Origin: Capitella teleta
Lineage: Eukaryota > Annelida > Polychaeta > Capitellidae
Reading direction: 5' to 3'
DNA length: 64,000 nucleotides
Assembly: GCA_000328365.1 (NCBI GenBank)
Contig: KB309680.1
Coordinates: 16,105-80,104 of the forward strand
Position 1 is the first letter of the stretch; each line of letters begins with the position of its first letter. This document shows, in pieces, positions 41,588 through 53,301 of this stretch. The translations under genes were made by a program, and so were the position numbers. Under the pieces are notes generated by a model. The model ran no database searches. It was given only the letters and a program-made list of their open reading frames with translations, and was not told the origin of the DNA.

Positions 41588-42001
41588 TACGCTGAAATCC
41601 GTCACTTGAAACGCCGCCTCCCACAATTCCGTTTCGCCAGTGACACAAGAGGCGACCAGAAAGCTTTTGTCACCACGGTCATCCTCCTCGTGTCCCTTTC
41701 GCTCTTCTTCTTACCCTACACTGCAATGTTCATCGTTACCCTTAATGTCGAAGGCACGGAGTTTATCCACAAAAGCTCTGTCATTTATTACTTGAATCTG
41801 TTACCTTACCTCAAGTTTATCTCAGACCCAGTTATATACGGCATGCGCATGCGTGAAGTGCAGATTCTCTGTCTCGGTCGGTCTTGTCAGGCGAGATCTA
41901 GTTGTGCGCGTGAACGCTGTGGGCATTGCGACACAATGGAACCTCCAACGTCCCCCTCCGCCACAATCAACATGCATCAAATGAGCTCGTTCGACCTGTG
42001 A
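41588..42001 (+). CDS. Class A GPCR, C-terminal part (cut by gap)
   Basis: The frame is open from the gap to the stop at 42001 (about 137 codons). It holds the end of ICL3 (IRHLKRRLPQFRF), TM6 (LLVSLSLFFLPYTAMFIVTL, with LFFLPY where CWLP is usual) and a short ECL3. TM7 ends in SDPVIYGMRMREV, the DPxIY form of the NPxxY motif. A Cys-rich tail (CARERCGHC) follows. DPxIY is common in adenosine, melanocortin and related receptors and in lineage-specific invertebrate groups; the ligand class cannot be told. TM1-TM5 are not seen: the gap is too short for all of them, so earlier exons, a mis-sized gap or a truncated gene are possible. Confidence 0.78.
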   Translation, partial: YAEIRHLKRRLPQFRFASDTRGDQKAFVTTVILLVSLSLFFLPYTAMFIVTLNVEGTEFIHKSSVIYYLNLLPYLKFISDPVIYGMRMREVQILCLGRSCQARSSCARERCGHCDTMEPPTSPSATINMHQMSSFDL

Positions 42002-42154
42002 GAGAAGTCTGTGCACTGGCACCAGAACTGGGAATTTTCTCAAGTATGTTTATATCGGGTAACGCGAGTTAATTAACAGTGCAGTGTAAGTGTATTTTCT
42101 TATCCGCCAAAATATTCGTGTCATACTGTGAAAGTTTGTCAAGTTGCTTCGTGG

Positions 42155-42160
42155 AATAAA
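42155..42160 (+). terminator. Poly(A) signal for the partial GPCR
   Basis: AATAAA on the plus strand 154 nt after the GPCR stop codon, followed by an A run. Position and strand fit that gene. Confidence 0.5.
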
Positions 42161-42381
42161 AAAAACGCATGAAATGAACAAGATTAATTATTTATAACGA
42201 CTCGTACATGTACATCGTAACTCGCTTCAAATAAATTTCATTGTATAGAATTCACACAAAATTTAACTATATACATTCATCAAAATATAGATGTTCTGTA
42301 GAAGATGCGACTCCACACACTTTTCTAACTTTCACAATGACTATAGATCATCACGCTTAGCGGTGAGCGGTCGTGTCATTT

Positions 42382-45300
42382 CTAAACAGCTGAGACTCGT
42401 TCTTCGGACTCCAGCCCATCGTCACTGCGATACCTCCCATCCAGTTGCATAATCTCCGTCTGTTGAACCAGAAGATCCCTGAGTTGCGTAATCCGCTCGT
42501 CCCTTTGTCTGACCGCGTTGGTCAAACGCTCCAGTCTGTTTTGGATAGCGTCCGCCTTCAGTCTAGACCTCGACTGCACTTCATCCACCATTTTTTTCAG
42601 GTGTTGAGTCTCACTCTCGAGTGAAGCGATTTGGCAATCTTTCCTCTTGACTGCTACTTTCAACTCCGCAATCATATCGAGGTACTTCTCAGCATCAGCT
42701 TGTAAGATATCATACTTCAGGCGAAGTTTCTCTGCTGATCTTGAGCAATCTTCATCCGCCTCGAACTATGAATGATAAGCGATTCATGGTGTCTGTCAAT
42801 TACCTTGAAGACTCACCTGGTTTGCTGGTGCATTAGTCAGAGTTTTTGGCCGAGCGATAACGAGGTGAAGATTTGATGAACTGTAAGAAATTGCCAAGTT
42901 CACTTGCTCTACGCTGGAGGCAGCTACGTAGTGTCCATTAACCTGACAGAGAAAGAGACCAAACAATATTGAGAAGTTCTTGGTCATTTTCAGATCAACT
43001 CACCTCAATAATATAATCGCCCTCATATAGGAGTTGTGAGCAATTCTCAGAATGTTGAAAAGAGTCAATCGCCACAAGAGAGAGAGTCTCGTAAGATTCC
43101 TGCTCTCCAGATGGCTCAACGGGAATAAAAGCACTTGTTCGGTGACTAAAGACTGGTTTTCGACCTGATGGCGTGTGGAATACAGGCTGATGATTGGGCA
43201 GGTGGGAATGGTCTTTTGAAGTAAACACAGACTGAAACAAGTGAAGTCCAAACAGAGGAAGAGCACTACGCTGAATCGTAACAACTATGAAATTGCAGTA
43301 TTTCAGAATACAGTGTAGAGTGGGATGTCCTAGCTCGCGATTACGCCTCTGAATTGAGTTCGGATCGGGAGTGACATTTGTACTCTCTGAGGAGTATGAT
43401 CTGCTGTGGGGAATTTCATAAGACTTGGCTGATGAGCTTGTGTGGTAGTGTGACTCTGATGATCCTTCGTTGGTCTTGCTTGCCGCGTCGCGCAAATCGT
43501 TGATAATTTTCTTCAGAGTAGTAGTGGACTTGATTTCCACCGGATATGTCTCAGAATCGTCGTCCATATCATCGTAGATAATACCGTGCTCATTCTGTGC
43601 ATTTGCGAAAACCTGATCATCCAAAGTTTTATCGTATGCTGCATGGTGCGGGTAGTATCGGTCTGAAGAATCTTTGCTGGACATCCCCATGCCCTTTGAG
43701 ATGTTGATCACCTCCATAGACTCCATGGACATGAGATTATGCTGCACGTGGTCGATACGAGGAGAAGAACAGCCATCAGGATTTGAGAAGCTCAGATCAG
43801 AATCAGAAGGCGAATCGCGAAATTTATCTTGTGGTGGCGGTCTTGGCAGTACACGCTTAGATTCACTTTTTTTTAATTTAGCCAGTGGCGTTAATGGTTT
43901 GAATCCTTGCACCGACATCTCTTGCTCAGGACTTATCGGACGGCTGGGCGGTGCAGAAAGACTTGCAGTTGAACTCGCAAGCGATTGGTTCGAAGATATC
44001 ATTCCTCGGACCTTCGAGTCATACAACCGTCTTCTTTCGAAAGCTGACATCTTAACTTCGGCCGGCTTATCCTTGGCTGACCGAATTGCTGGTGAGCTAT
44101 TTGATCTGGATAGAACATTGTTGGTTGATTTGATTCGCTGTGTGTTGACTTTCTCTTTACTGCCTTTGAATGACTTGACTGAACTTTTCTCACTTTGAAA
44201 AGTAAACATGCGTCATTCACGCCACCAAGATGTGTTCAAACCCACCTCTTCCCTGATTTGCTGCCTGGAGTATGATCCAAGTGAACTCGTTGTCTGTCAC
44301 CACTCGTTGCCCTGCTTCTCCGTTCACTTTGGCTCTTCTTCAATAGGCCTCGGTTGGTTGGTCCAGCATTGACGTTTCCACCCACCCCACTGACTTCATT
44401 GGAGTCTTGATATTGCTGCTGTTTGATGGATGCAATGTGTTGCCTTAGCTTGTTCAAGTTTTCATTCAGTTTTGCCATGTTGTTCTTGCCCCGTAAGAAA
44501 TTCTCACTTTTCACACCGATGTATTTAAGTTCCTCTTTTGATTCCTGGTTTGTGGTTTTCTGAGTTGGAAATGAAATACAATAATTATCTAAACATGTAT
44601 CACCATTGAAATCCGAGGATATTCTGAAGTACAAACCTTGCAGCTGAGAGATCTTCTTACAGTGTTGGGGTTCTTTCTTGTTCTGACTTCTTCTAGACTG
44701 TGAGATCTTCTCATCTTGAAGAAAGGAAAAAAAAACAAATTCAATAAGTTAACCAGACATGCCCTATTTAAATTTACTCGCTGTAGTACGATTCAATATT
44801 TCCAATGAGAATAACAGACTGACCAAGACCCTATGGCAAAACCAAACTTACTTTATCCTTGCTTAAAGACACTTCGAAGTAGCGGTCGAAGAGATCAGGC
44901 CACTGCTGCTGGAGTACAGCTGGTTTGGAATCCTTCTTTAAAGCATAACCTGTAGAATTGAACAAACCAAATGCAAAACGCCTCCATGCCTCGTTCACTC
45001 ACTTCGCCCTTGTTCGTCAACTTCATGCAGGCAAAACAGACCGGCTTCATCTTCAGGCCGTTGAGCTGCTTTCAATAGCACCTTGATTACACCATCACAG
45101 GTGCAACCTTCTTTCAAGTAAACAGTCTTTGCTAGTGGAGGCTATGTGGATTTCGTAGACTCATGTCATTTAGGGTACACGGAATTATATTGCTTCTTAC
45201 CGTGTTTTGTATAATTTGGTCGTGAACTGTCACCACTGCTGCCTCTCTGCTTAGATTGAGAGTGAACCTGGATGAAACACCCCATAAGTATAAAAGTTCT

Positions 45301-48300
45301 AAATTTTACACAAATAAGTGATCTACCTAGCCTCTCCTTTGGGGTAACGTGTCTGCACCAACAGTGGTTTTGATTGATCTTGCAGCTTTACACACCGATC
45401 AAGAGCTACGCCTGGGCGTAATAAAGCAAACGTATATAACAAGATCCACTGAGCCTTGATCTCTCATTAATCAGGATCTTTGTGGGATCTTTAAATTTTT
45501 TTATGGTCGCTTATCGATGCTTACCTGGCTTCGACTCGGCTCGCTCCAAGCCGAGGCAGAATAGATTTGAATCTTCGTAGATCGCTTTGTAGCCGTCCAG
45601 GATGATATTGATCAAACCCTTTGACGTCGTTTTGTTCGAGATGACGTACGTCTTGATCCCGAATGTTGTAGAAAGACATGGAGCTTCTATTTTAACCGCC
45701 CCCTGTGGTGAGATTGGGATATTTATGGATCATTTCTAAGTGAAAAGAGGAACGGTCTGAAAAACAAAGGACAGCCTTGTTGTGTCGTCGTGCATTCAAA
45801 ATCTGTTTGACAAATCACTGGTCAAAGGTCTCTTGACGTTTGGCTGTGTCATGTGTGTTTTGTCTGTTAACATAAGAGCCCCACAAAAGACAAAGGGGGT
45901 GTTGACCGTGTGGTTGAAGTTGCCAGCAGAATAAACAGAGCGCCATTTGAGGGTATGGCATATTGACTCACAGAAATAGGGCCATCGCACAAGTCATTTC
46001 GGTCAAGGAAAACGCAGTCAATCTTGTGAAACAACCTTAGCAGTGAAAGCCCTAATAGACCGATACTAAGCAGAATGCAGTATGATGTATATTCATGTGA
46101 ATGCGAATCTCACAGCTGACGAGTAGGTTAAATGGGTCGTAGAATTGATATCCTTAGTGGGTGCACCGAATAGATCAGTCGATTTTACCGGCTAACGTAT
46201 TTTTAATAAATCCTATGCCAACCGTGGAGGCCGAGGTCCCGGGTTCGAGACCCGATCAGGCCACGGGCGTAATAATTGTGAATTATAATTCTAATTCGTT
46301 ATAATTGTAATTCTTCGATGACTCTGCAGTGCTGCCCAACCGCGTAACAAGGTCGAGCGCTGTGTACTACTGTCTTAGGGTGGTATGCAGGATAAAGAAC
46401 CCTTGAAATTTATCGATAAGAGTAGGGGGAAACCCCGATCCCTGGCCTTCTGTTCTGGCGCCCGTATCATCCGAATGGTTTGGGTGGCGCCGTAAAACCC
46501 CATGATGTCATGTCATGTTTTAAATGTGTATAGGATGTTGTTGTTCTTGTTGTTGTTGTTGATGCTGCTTCTGTTTGTTAATTTGATTTGGCAATAATTT
46601 TTTCCCAATTGAACATTTATGGGATAAACTGGAGTCAGTAATTCCTCATCGCCTCCCGTCTTCCCACAATAGCAGAGAGCTGATTCAGGGCTGTACCAAC
46701 ACCACAATGGGCAGGGTTGAGAGTCTCATTGGGAAATTCTTGCCCAAAAATCTGCTCATGTGTTATTGGCGTGTAAGTCAGAGGACTTCTAATATCTGAC
46801 CATGAAAATTGAATATCTTTACTTTGACCCCTTGTCGATTGTTTCTTCAATTAAACCAGGTTATTTTCAGTTGTTTTCTTGGAAATATCAGGAATGTGTG
46901 CGCAAGCGTTTTGACTTATTACGCAAGAAAAATCGTGTCTATGCAATGCAAACCGGAATGTGGTGTTGGCATAAACAAAGAGTCGCGTTTCTTTTGCACC
47001 GAAGTATGTATATGTTCGAGATTGATATTCACAGAGTTCCAAAGGTATTGGAAATTAAAAACATGATCAGAAAATATCGCTTCTGTGCGAGAATGAGGAT
47101 TTCAAGGACAATGTATCTGTGAGAGTGTGGAACCCGTTATTTACATTAAAATACGTCATAGACATCTGTAGGTATTCAGTTTTAAAATTTGCTTATTTTC
47201 ATGAGGCGACCAAACTAGGGAGGCATTGTCAATATGTCTCTACACTATAGTGTGGTTGAGGGTTAGCAAAAGTTTTTGAAACCAACATAACTGATGTAGT
47301 ACATATAATTAGTTTTAACACATAAATACAATTAATCGATCAGTGGACAGGAAACAATATGTGGGGTTGAGAATTTGACAATGGTTGAGTAAACAGATAA
47401 CATCACCATCATTTGGTTCCAACCTTTTACCTCCTACTAATTACATAATTATAACGCCTCAGATTTAAAATCCCGCCCTTCCAACATCGCAGCGTAAACG
47501 CAGTTCACTTGCGAGCTCATAAATATTCATGAGCCTCTCGTGATGTCAGGGGTGGTAGCCGGTAGGAGAAGTATATATAAGGGGCTTCTCCGACTATATA
47601 CAGAACATTTTTCTGGGTTTAGCCCGCGCTTTCACCGAAAACCCCTGTTTGTAATCAAAATTTAGCTCCCTCGGAGAGGGAAAGATTTGCAAGCACATCG
47701 TACCGTCGATGATGTGCTCGCTAAATGGCATTTCCTCCGCGATAATGTTTGGAGCGCCTTTTACATATACACACTTGCATCATGGTACCGCTAGAGGATC
47801 TTCAAAGCAACCGACCGAATTTCAAGGGTCAAAACCATCAACACACATTGAAACATGTATGGTGTATATGGTGTCTGAAGCCACATTATATTCATTTCAA
47901 TCTCAATTTCAACTTGGAATATACATTCGTAAATGAAATTCCGTTTTCTCTCACTTTTCTGCATTAGACAACAATAACTATATATGGAGGCACCAGTCCA
48001 AGTGAAACGTATGTTTGGCGTAGTTCATAAGTATTTACATCAGTGCAATTAAGCTTCGCAGCCAGGAAGACTTAGTTTTTCCCGATTAAGTTTGAGCCCC
48101 AAAGCAACAATGTACAATGCACCAGTGTCGATCACCGACCAATGATCATCCGCCCTTTCCCCTCGGAGTTATCATTGGGTATCAATCGATTGAATGTTCC
48201 CTTACGGGGGGATCTGTGATGGCCCTAAATCCGTCCCATGGGATTCCTATTTGGGTCATTCCGAGATGCCCCGAAGCGCGCACCCGATCCAATATCTCTC

Positions 48301-48899
48301 TAAAGTGGTGTTGAATGAATTTATGATGAACGGTAGGGCGTACCAGGGACACATACGGCTGTTATAATTTCCTTGCATCTGTGATATTATAACATGATAA
48401 TAAGAAAGTCATAGTATATCCACATCTAATTATTACTTTGCATCTACTGTACGTATATGTGTATCACTGTTAATGCTTCATGCCAAATATTGATAATGTT
48501 AAGATCTTGGTTGTGTTTTCAGGATTAGAATTGAAATAGCCATAATAAACACTCGATAGACAAAATAATAGTATCACTTTGTGGTACAATGTAGAAAAAA
48601 AAACTATCCAACGAAATGGATAAAGGGATGATGACTGCAGAGATACATTTCATGAATGAACAATGAGCAGAACTTACAATTAATATACGTAAACGGTGTT
48701 ATATATTACACAACCACACATGGTTACACTGCATACCGTATAATATCATAAATTGTACATATGTCAAGTCATGAATGATTTCATCACTACTCACAAATCG
48801 CGTGGCTCGCTCCTCACTAGCGTCCCCTGTCCTCGCCGATCCAGAAGCATCCGCGGCGTCTGTGTTCTGTTGAACAGGGCAATCCCTAGGATGGGCCAT
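42382..48899 (-). CDS. RA-RA-PDZ-coiled-coil scaffold protein (11 exons)
   Basis: Exons 48899-48795, 45702-45525, 45411-45327, 45267-45201, 45141-45003, 44949-44852, 44714-44661, 44559-44246, 44192-43004, 42942-42817 and 42765-42382 join in phase with GT-AG introns to give 912 residues. Exon 1 is tentative: it has a clean ATG, an upstream in-frame stop and a phase-0 GTGAGT donor across a 3.1-kb intron. Two consecutive ubiquitin-fold, Ras-association-like domains follow (about 36-125, IKTYVISNKTTSKGLINIIL; and about 140-225, TVYLKEGCTCDGVIKVLL ending in LQQQWPDLFDRYFEVSL). Then come a short helix (LNENLNKLRQHIASI), a long Ser-rich acidic stretch, a PDZ-like end (GDYIIEVNGHYVAASSVEQV, LHLVIARPK) and a C-terminal coiled coil of about 100 residues. 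The parts recall Rap/Ras effectors at junctions such as afadin, but the order matches none that I know. Confidence 0.75.
46177..46520 (+). repeat. tRNA-derived SINE in intron 1 of the RA-PDZ gene
   Basis: A B box GGTTCGAGACC (46242-46252) is followed by a body shared with the copy at 1-145 and by a tail with GGCGCCGTAAAACCCCATGA, ending in (TGT)n-like sequence near 46540. The A box is poorly preserved. The element runs opposite to the host gene. Confidence 0.7.
47572..47581 (+). promoter_or_regulatory. TATA-box-like site
   Basis: TATATATAAG followed by a GC-richer stretch (GGGGCTTCTCC) stands out in intron 1 of the RA-PDZ gene, on the opposite strand. No coding region starts downstream within reach except short frames (47709-47936), so it may serve a non-coding transcript or be chance. 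Confidence 0.25.
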
Positions 48900-51169
48900 T
48901 TTTATCCCTTATTTTCAACCCAACAACATATCACGTGTAGTCTACTCGAGGACCCATGTTTGGCCAGGTAAAGTTACTCGATCGACTTATTTGAGGTATG
49001 GCAATATATCTGGAATCGATCGCCAATCACAGCCACGCAAGGAGCGCTCGACCGGAACACAAACCCATATTACGTTAATAATACTCTCGGTCACGAGAGA
49101 GAGAAAAAAACATTAATCGGCTCTGGTGGTGTAAGCTTAAGTTAATTTGCTTGAAAAAGTCCGTCGATTTTGTGCATGAAGTGCTTTAGTGCGTAGCTTC
49201 ATTTTGGGACTTAAAATTACTGCAGGCTGTGCTTATTTGGCCTGGTGATTTGAGATCGTGATCCCACGGTTTAATTGCAGCGTGGCAGGTCACCTGTAAT
49301 AATTAGGAAGAAAGAAAGCAGATCGACAGAGTCATAGAAATGCACGCATGCCGGAACTTTATTCGAATTCTTTGTATTTGGGGAACAATCGGAAGCAATT
49401 TATGGAAGACATAACAGAAACCGTTTGTCTTGTGAAGAACAAATCAATATCTAGCGTGTTGGGTTTTTTCCCCTAGTATATTCCTATGTTTTTGTATTTC
49501 GATCATTTGATGCCTACTGACACGGGCATCAGGCCAAAGTGAATTATGGCAATTGGACCAAAAACACAGCGGGATTGGGACCAAGAGAACGAACAAGAGC
49601 TCAAGGAAAAGCAAACAGAAAGTCTAGAATTAAATGAGACGAGAAGGGAGACAGGCCGCGCGTTGATGCGATGGCTCGGGATCACAGAACGTTAAAAGTT
49701 TGATAATTTTCAGGTGATGAAAGGATATGTCTGACCAGGGCCTGATGCCTATGTTCGATAACCCATTGCATCTTTCCTATTATCGCATGTTATTCCCTAT
49801 TGTATAACAACAGTAAATGAGTAATTACTGTACTAATACATGTAGCAAGGAATGTCAATGGGAATCCATATATATATATGCATTTTGGCTGTCATGATCG
49901 AGTCGAGATGATGCATATGCGTAATAATCTTTTCCGGGAAACATCGGCAGCGACCTTTGGCAACATGCGGTCAATGAGAATTTCAACATTGGAGACAATG
50001 TGACATTGTTACTTGCTAGTCTCTTACTATCATTATTGCTCTCTCCGTGGAACTGAAGATGCTGTGGAGTGCATGATATTTCATACAAACACACAAGTGA
50101 CACAACATAACACGACGAAGCGCGATTCAACACTGATTTGATTTTCGGGCAGCGCTCGCGTGAAGATGTCAATTTCATATTGCTATGTTCGTTTATCTGA
50201 TGATCTTAGCGACAGAGTACAATAGTCATTTATTGACTTGCCGTATTTCACTTCTTTGGAATGCTCAAAGATCACAACGTACTTCAGGATGTGCAATGTT
50301 TTATATGTTTACTTGCCAAACTGCGAACATACTTACGTGCATTGGTCTCACAGAGTATAATCATAACGCACTCAGACGTCGTTTCCATAACGCATGTTGC
50401 AGAAACGGAAGAATATCAGCAGATTAGCGTTCCTCTCTTTGAGTTTGAGCAATTTTACTAATTTGCAGCTGAATATTTGGAAATTTTGGCTGCGGACATT
50501 TTCCATAACACGTGAATATTATGAAATGCATTGAAATCTGCTCTTGTTTTGCTTAAAATATCATTATCGGCGCGATTTCCACCGCTGTTTTTTTGTGTTT
50601 TTGAGCGATAATAGAAGGGAAATCGTATTCAAAACACTAGCACTGAAACCACACTGTTATCACTATTGTGACTATAATTTATGTAGTATAGACAGTGTTC
50701 GCTGCTCAAGAGTGATTTCCTATTGGTTAACATGCGAGTGAGTTGCGTCCAAAGAAAATCGTTCGTTAGAGAGGACTTTTCGCTAGAGGTGTGTTTGTTA
50801 TTCGCAGGTACTACTGTATATACACTGATTTCGTATTGCGAGCATCACACCGGAGAGAGAGAGAGATTGGTATACTTACAGGTACTTACAGGTCCTCTTC
50901 TGATCTTCATGCTTAAATAGCCTCTTACAATCAGCTCCTCTTATTTTATTTTATTTTGATACATTGTATGGTTGCCGGAATGGATTGTGTTCTGGTTGAT
51001 TCTTGAGATGATGGTCCAGTCTTCTTTCGAAAGCTGCTATTGATCATGGGGATGCGACGATTTCTTATGGCAGTTGATTCCAGAGTTGGGCTATCCTGAT
51101 TTTGAAGCTATTTTTTCTGAGTTCTGTTGGCATGATGCCAAAACAAATGAAGTAAATTGACTGGGAAAA
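48900..51169. other. Intergenic, 5' flank of the RA-PDZ gene
   Basis: No gene recognised. The promoter of the minus-strand gene should lie just right of 48900. Frames such as 49855-50178 (minus) are unrecognised. Confidence 0.45.
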
Positions 51170-51720
51170 ATAAATAAATTAGAATATGAGATAAGCAGAC
51201 AACAAGTAATATGCTATTTACAGGTGAGTATATCAATCATAATTTTGACATCAGTTCCTATGAAATTTGGATCAATTTGAAACACAGAGTCACGGATATT
51301 GCATAATTCTTTAATTGTAGATATTAAATTATTATTATTGTTATTCTCATTATTGTTGTTTACTAAATTTGAACATTGAAGAAGTTTATTATTGGCAGCT
51401 GCAGGAGTATGTCTAAACTGAAGTGAAATAGAGAAAGACTTGACAATTTTATTTTTACTCTGGAAAGCGTTAGTTTAACATTTTTTGAACCGTGACATCA
51501 GCTGTTGATCTATATTTACAGTGCTCATTTACAGTGCAATAATATCACAGTGAGATGTCGGTGCCAGCTTCCAGAGCCGTTGGGCAACATTTTGCCAGGC
51601 AGCATGAAGTCTAGATATACATGGTAACTGAAGCCTCCAAAAAACACAACCATAGAAAGAAGTACACCACCCAGCAACATTCCTTCTAGTGGATGACTTA
51701 GGATGAGTACAACACATGAT
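51170..51720 (-). mobile_element. LINE 3' (C-terminal) fragment, decayed
   Basis: The minus strand reads VAGWCTSFYGCVFWRL, CISRLHAAWQNVAQRLWKL and PTSHCDIIAL, then a Lys/Asn-rich part. This is the region after the reverse transcriptase in several LINE groups (compare the pattern FYGC..W, AWRK..R..W.L, HC.ll). Only the last part of ORF2 remains. AAT-like interruptions (51331-51360) sit near the 3' side. Confidence 0.65.
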
Positions 51721-53301
51721 CAATTTATTGATTTGTAATCATAATAATGTGTCCCTTTGGTACTACCTACTAACCTAGCCCTATACTATGGCTGATTCCG
51801 TTCGCCCGTGGATCAGCCTTTTCGTGTCAGGGCCAAAATGAGTCCACACTAATTAAAATTTTAGGCTTCCAGGTTACCTTACAATCTCATGCAAATGATT
51901 CAACATATACAACTCTGACAGCGTCCATGCTATAGCCTCTAGTTTTGCAAGGGGCCACAACAAGCAATCCGGGTTTTAGATTTACTGCTGAACTCTTTTC
52001 ACATCACCAGCGTCCTACTTTTGTTTTACCAAGAAAAATGCTGGCAGCCACATACATAGCAGAAGGCTTTCCAAGTGAGACTGAACCCCAGCTCCAGCAT
52101 TTCAGGCTGAGCCGAGTCGTTTCGGGGAAATTCCCAAATCAACTTTGGGTTTATGTTCTAAGTGTCCATTATTTTTAGTGGGGGTCACCCTTTGCTCTGC
52201 TATATCATTGAAATAGGAGAATTGAATTGAATGATTGCTCATTGATGTCCAATTAGCAATCAGTCCATGCAGCATATCTATTGGATCATTACGTGTATGA
52301 ACATGCGTGCTTTCCTTAACAATGATACCAAGCATGTTTGCCACGTGTCCACTCCAAATGAGGCAAGTTAACAGTTAAACAATTAAAAGCAATTAACAAA
52401 GCTTTGTAATTTTGTATCAACGTCGCAAATCCTTTGATCCACCATATGACGGAAATCTCCAACTCCTGCGCTCTCTCAACAGTGTATCTATATATAGTAA
52501 CATCAACGTTTGCCGGCTCCCAGAGTCCCAGTAGAGGTGAGCTCAGTGAGTGGACGATGAAAGGGTATTTATGCTACGGAATTGACACACATTTATGGAT
52601 CGCGCAAAGCAGAGATGATCTAAGATCAAGTGCAGTGTGAGAGATGCTTTGGATTGTTCCACATTAGATGCTGATTCAAACCAAACGTTGTGGTTGTTTC
52701 TTGTGTGCATGTACATGAGCATTAAGTCATGAAATAATTTTAGTCTGGTCTTTGACTTGGTCACCTGGATACTGTTTAGGTAGTTGGCTGGAAATTCCTC
52801 AGAATACTCATTAGCTCCAAGTATATAGTTATGCACTTGAAAATAAGGCAGGTAAGATGCATAGAGTTCAAAAACTTTGGATAGTTACGAAGCCTCTCAG
52901 TACGTTGCCTTGCAATGGGCTAATGCCATGTACAGAACCGCTCTGCGGGTAGCCTTTTGCTACGTACAGAGCCACTTAGACACTCCATTAATTACATCTA
53001 ATTTCATTACCAATTTTGTGTTCTGGACGAATAGTCACTTCTATATCTCTTTCTATGAGATTGCGCCACTTTGAGTCTGTGTAAGGTGAAGGTATACCCT
53101 TTCGATATAAAGCTAAGAACTTAAGTTAATTTGAGAAGCTGTCATAGCTATTATAGCTCATAATTCATAGAAGGATTCTTGATGGTGAGTTGTATCAGGA
53201 GGAAATCCCACCAGACCCTTTGGAGAGATACGGCTCATTTTTTTGCTCAAGTTGCTGTTTGACAATAATATCAGCTAAATTGTATCTTCCTTTTTTTCAG
53301 A
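51721..53301. other. Intergenic, 5' flank of ACTR5
   Basis: No gene recognised. A pyrimidine tract ending TTTTTTTCAG at 53300 lies directly before the ACTR5 start codon, so a 5' UTR intron or a leader-addition site probably ends there. Confidence 0.5.

Noticed and set aside
43674-44198. 174-codon plus-strand frame
   Set aside because: It is the antisense shadow of the long Ser-rich exon of the RA-PDZ gene.
45971-45993. First exon of the RA-PDZ gene at ATGACTTGTGCGATGGCC before a GTGAGT
   Set aside because: The donor leaves two bases, which puts a stop early in the next exon; the exon at 48899-48795 fits the phase.
46240-46280. A tRNA gene near the GGTTCGAGACC box
   Set aside because: No acceptor stem or proper A box; the same sequence recurs at 1-145 with a long non-tRNA body, so it is a SINE.
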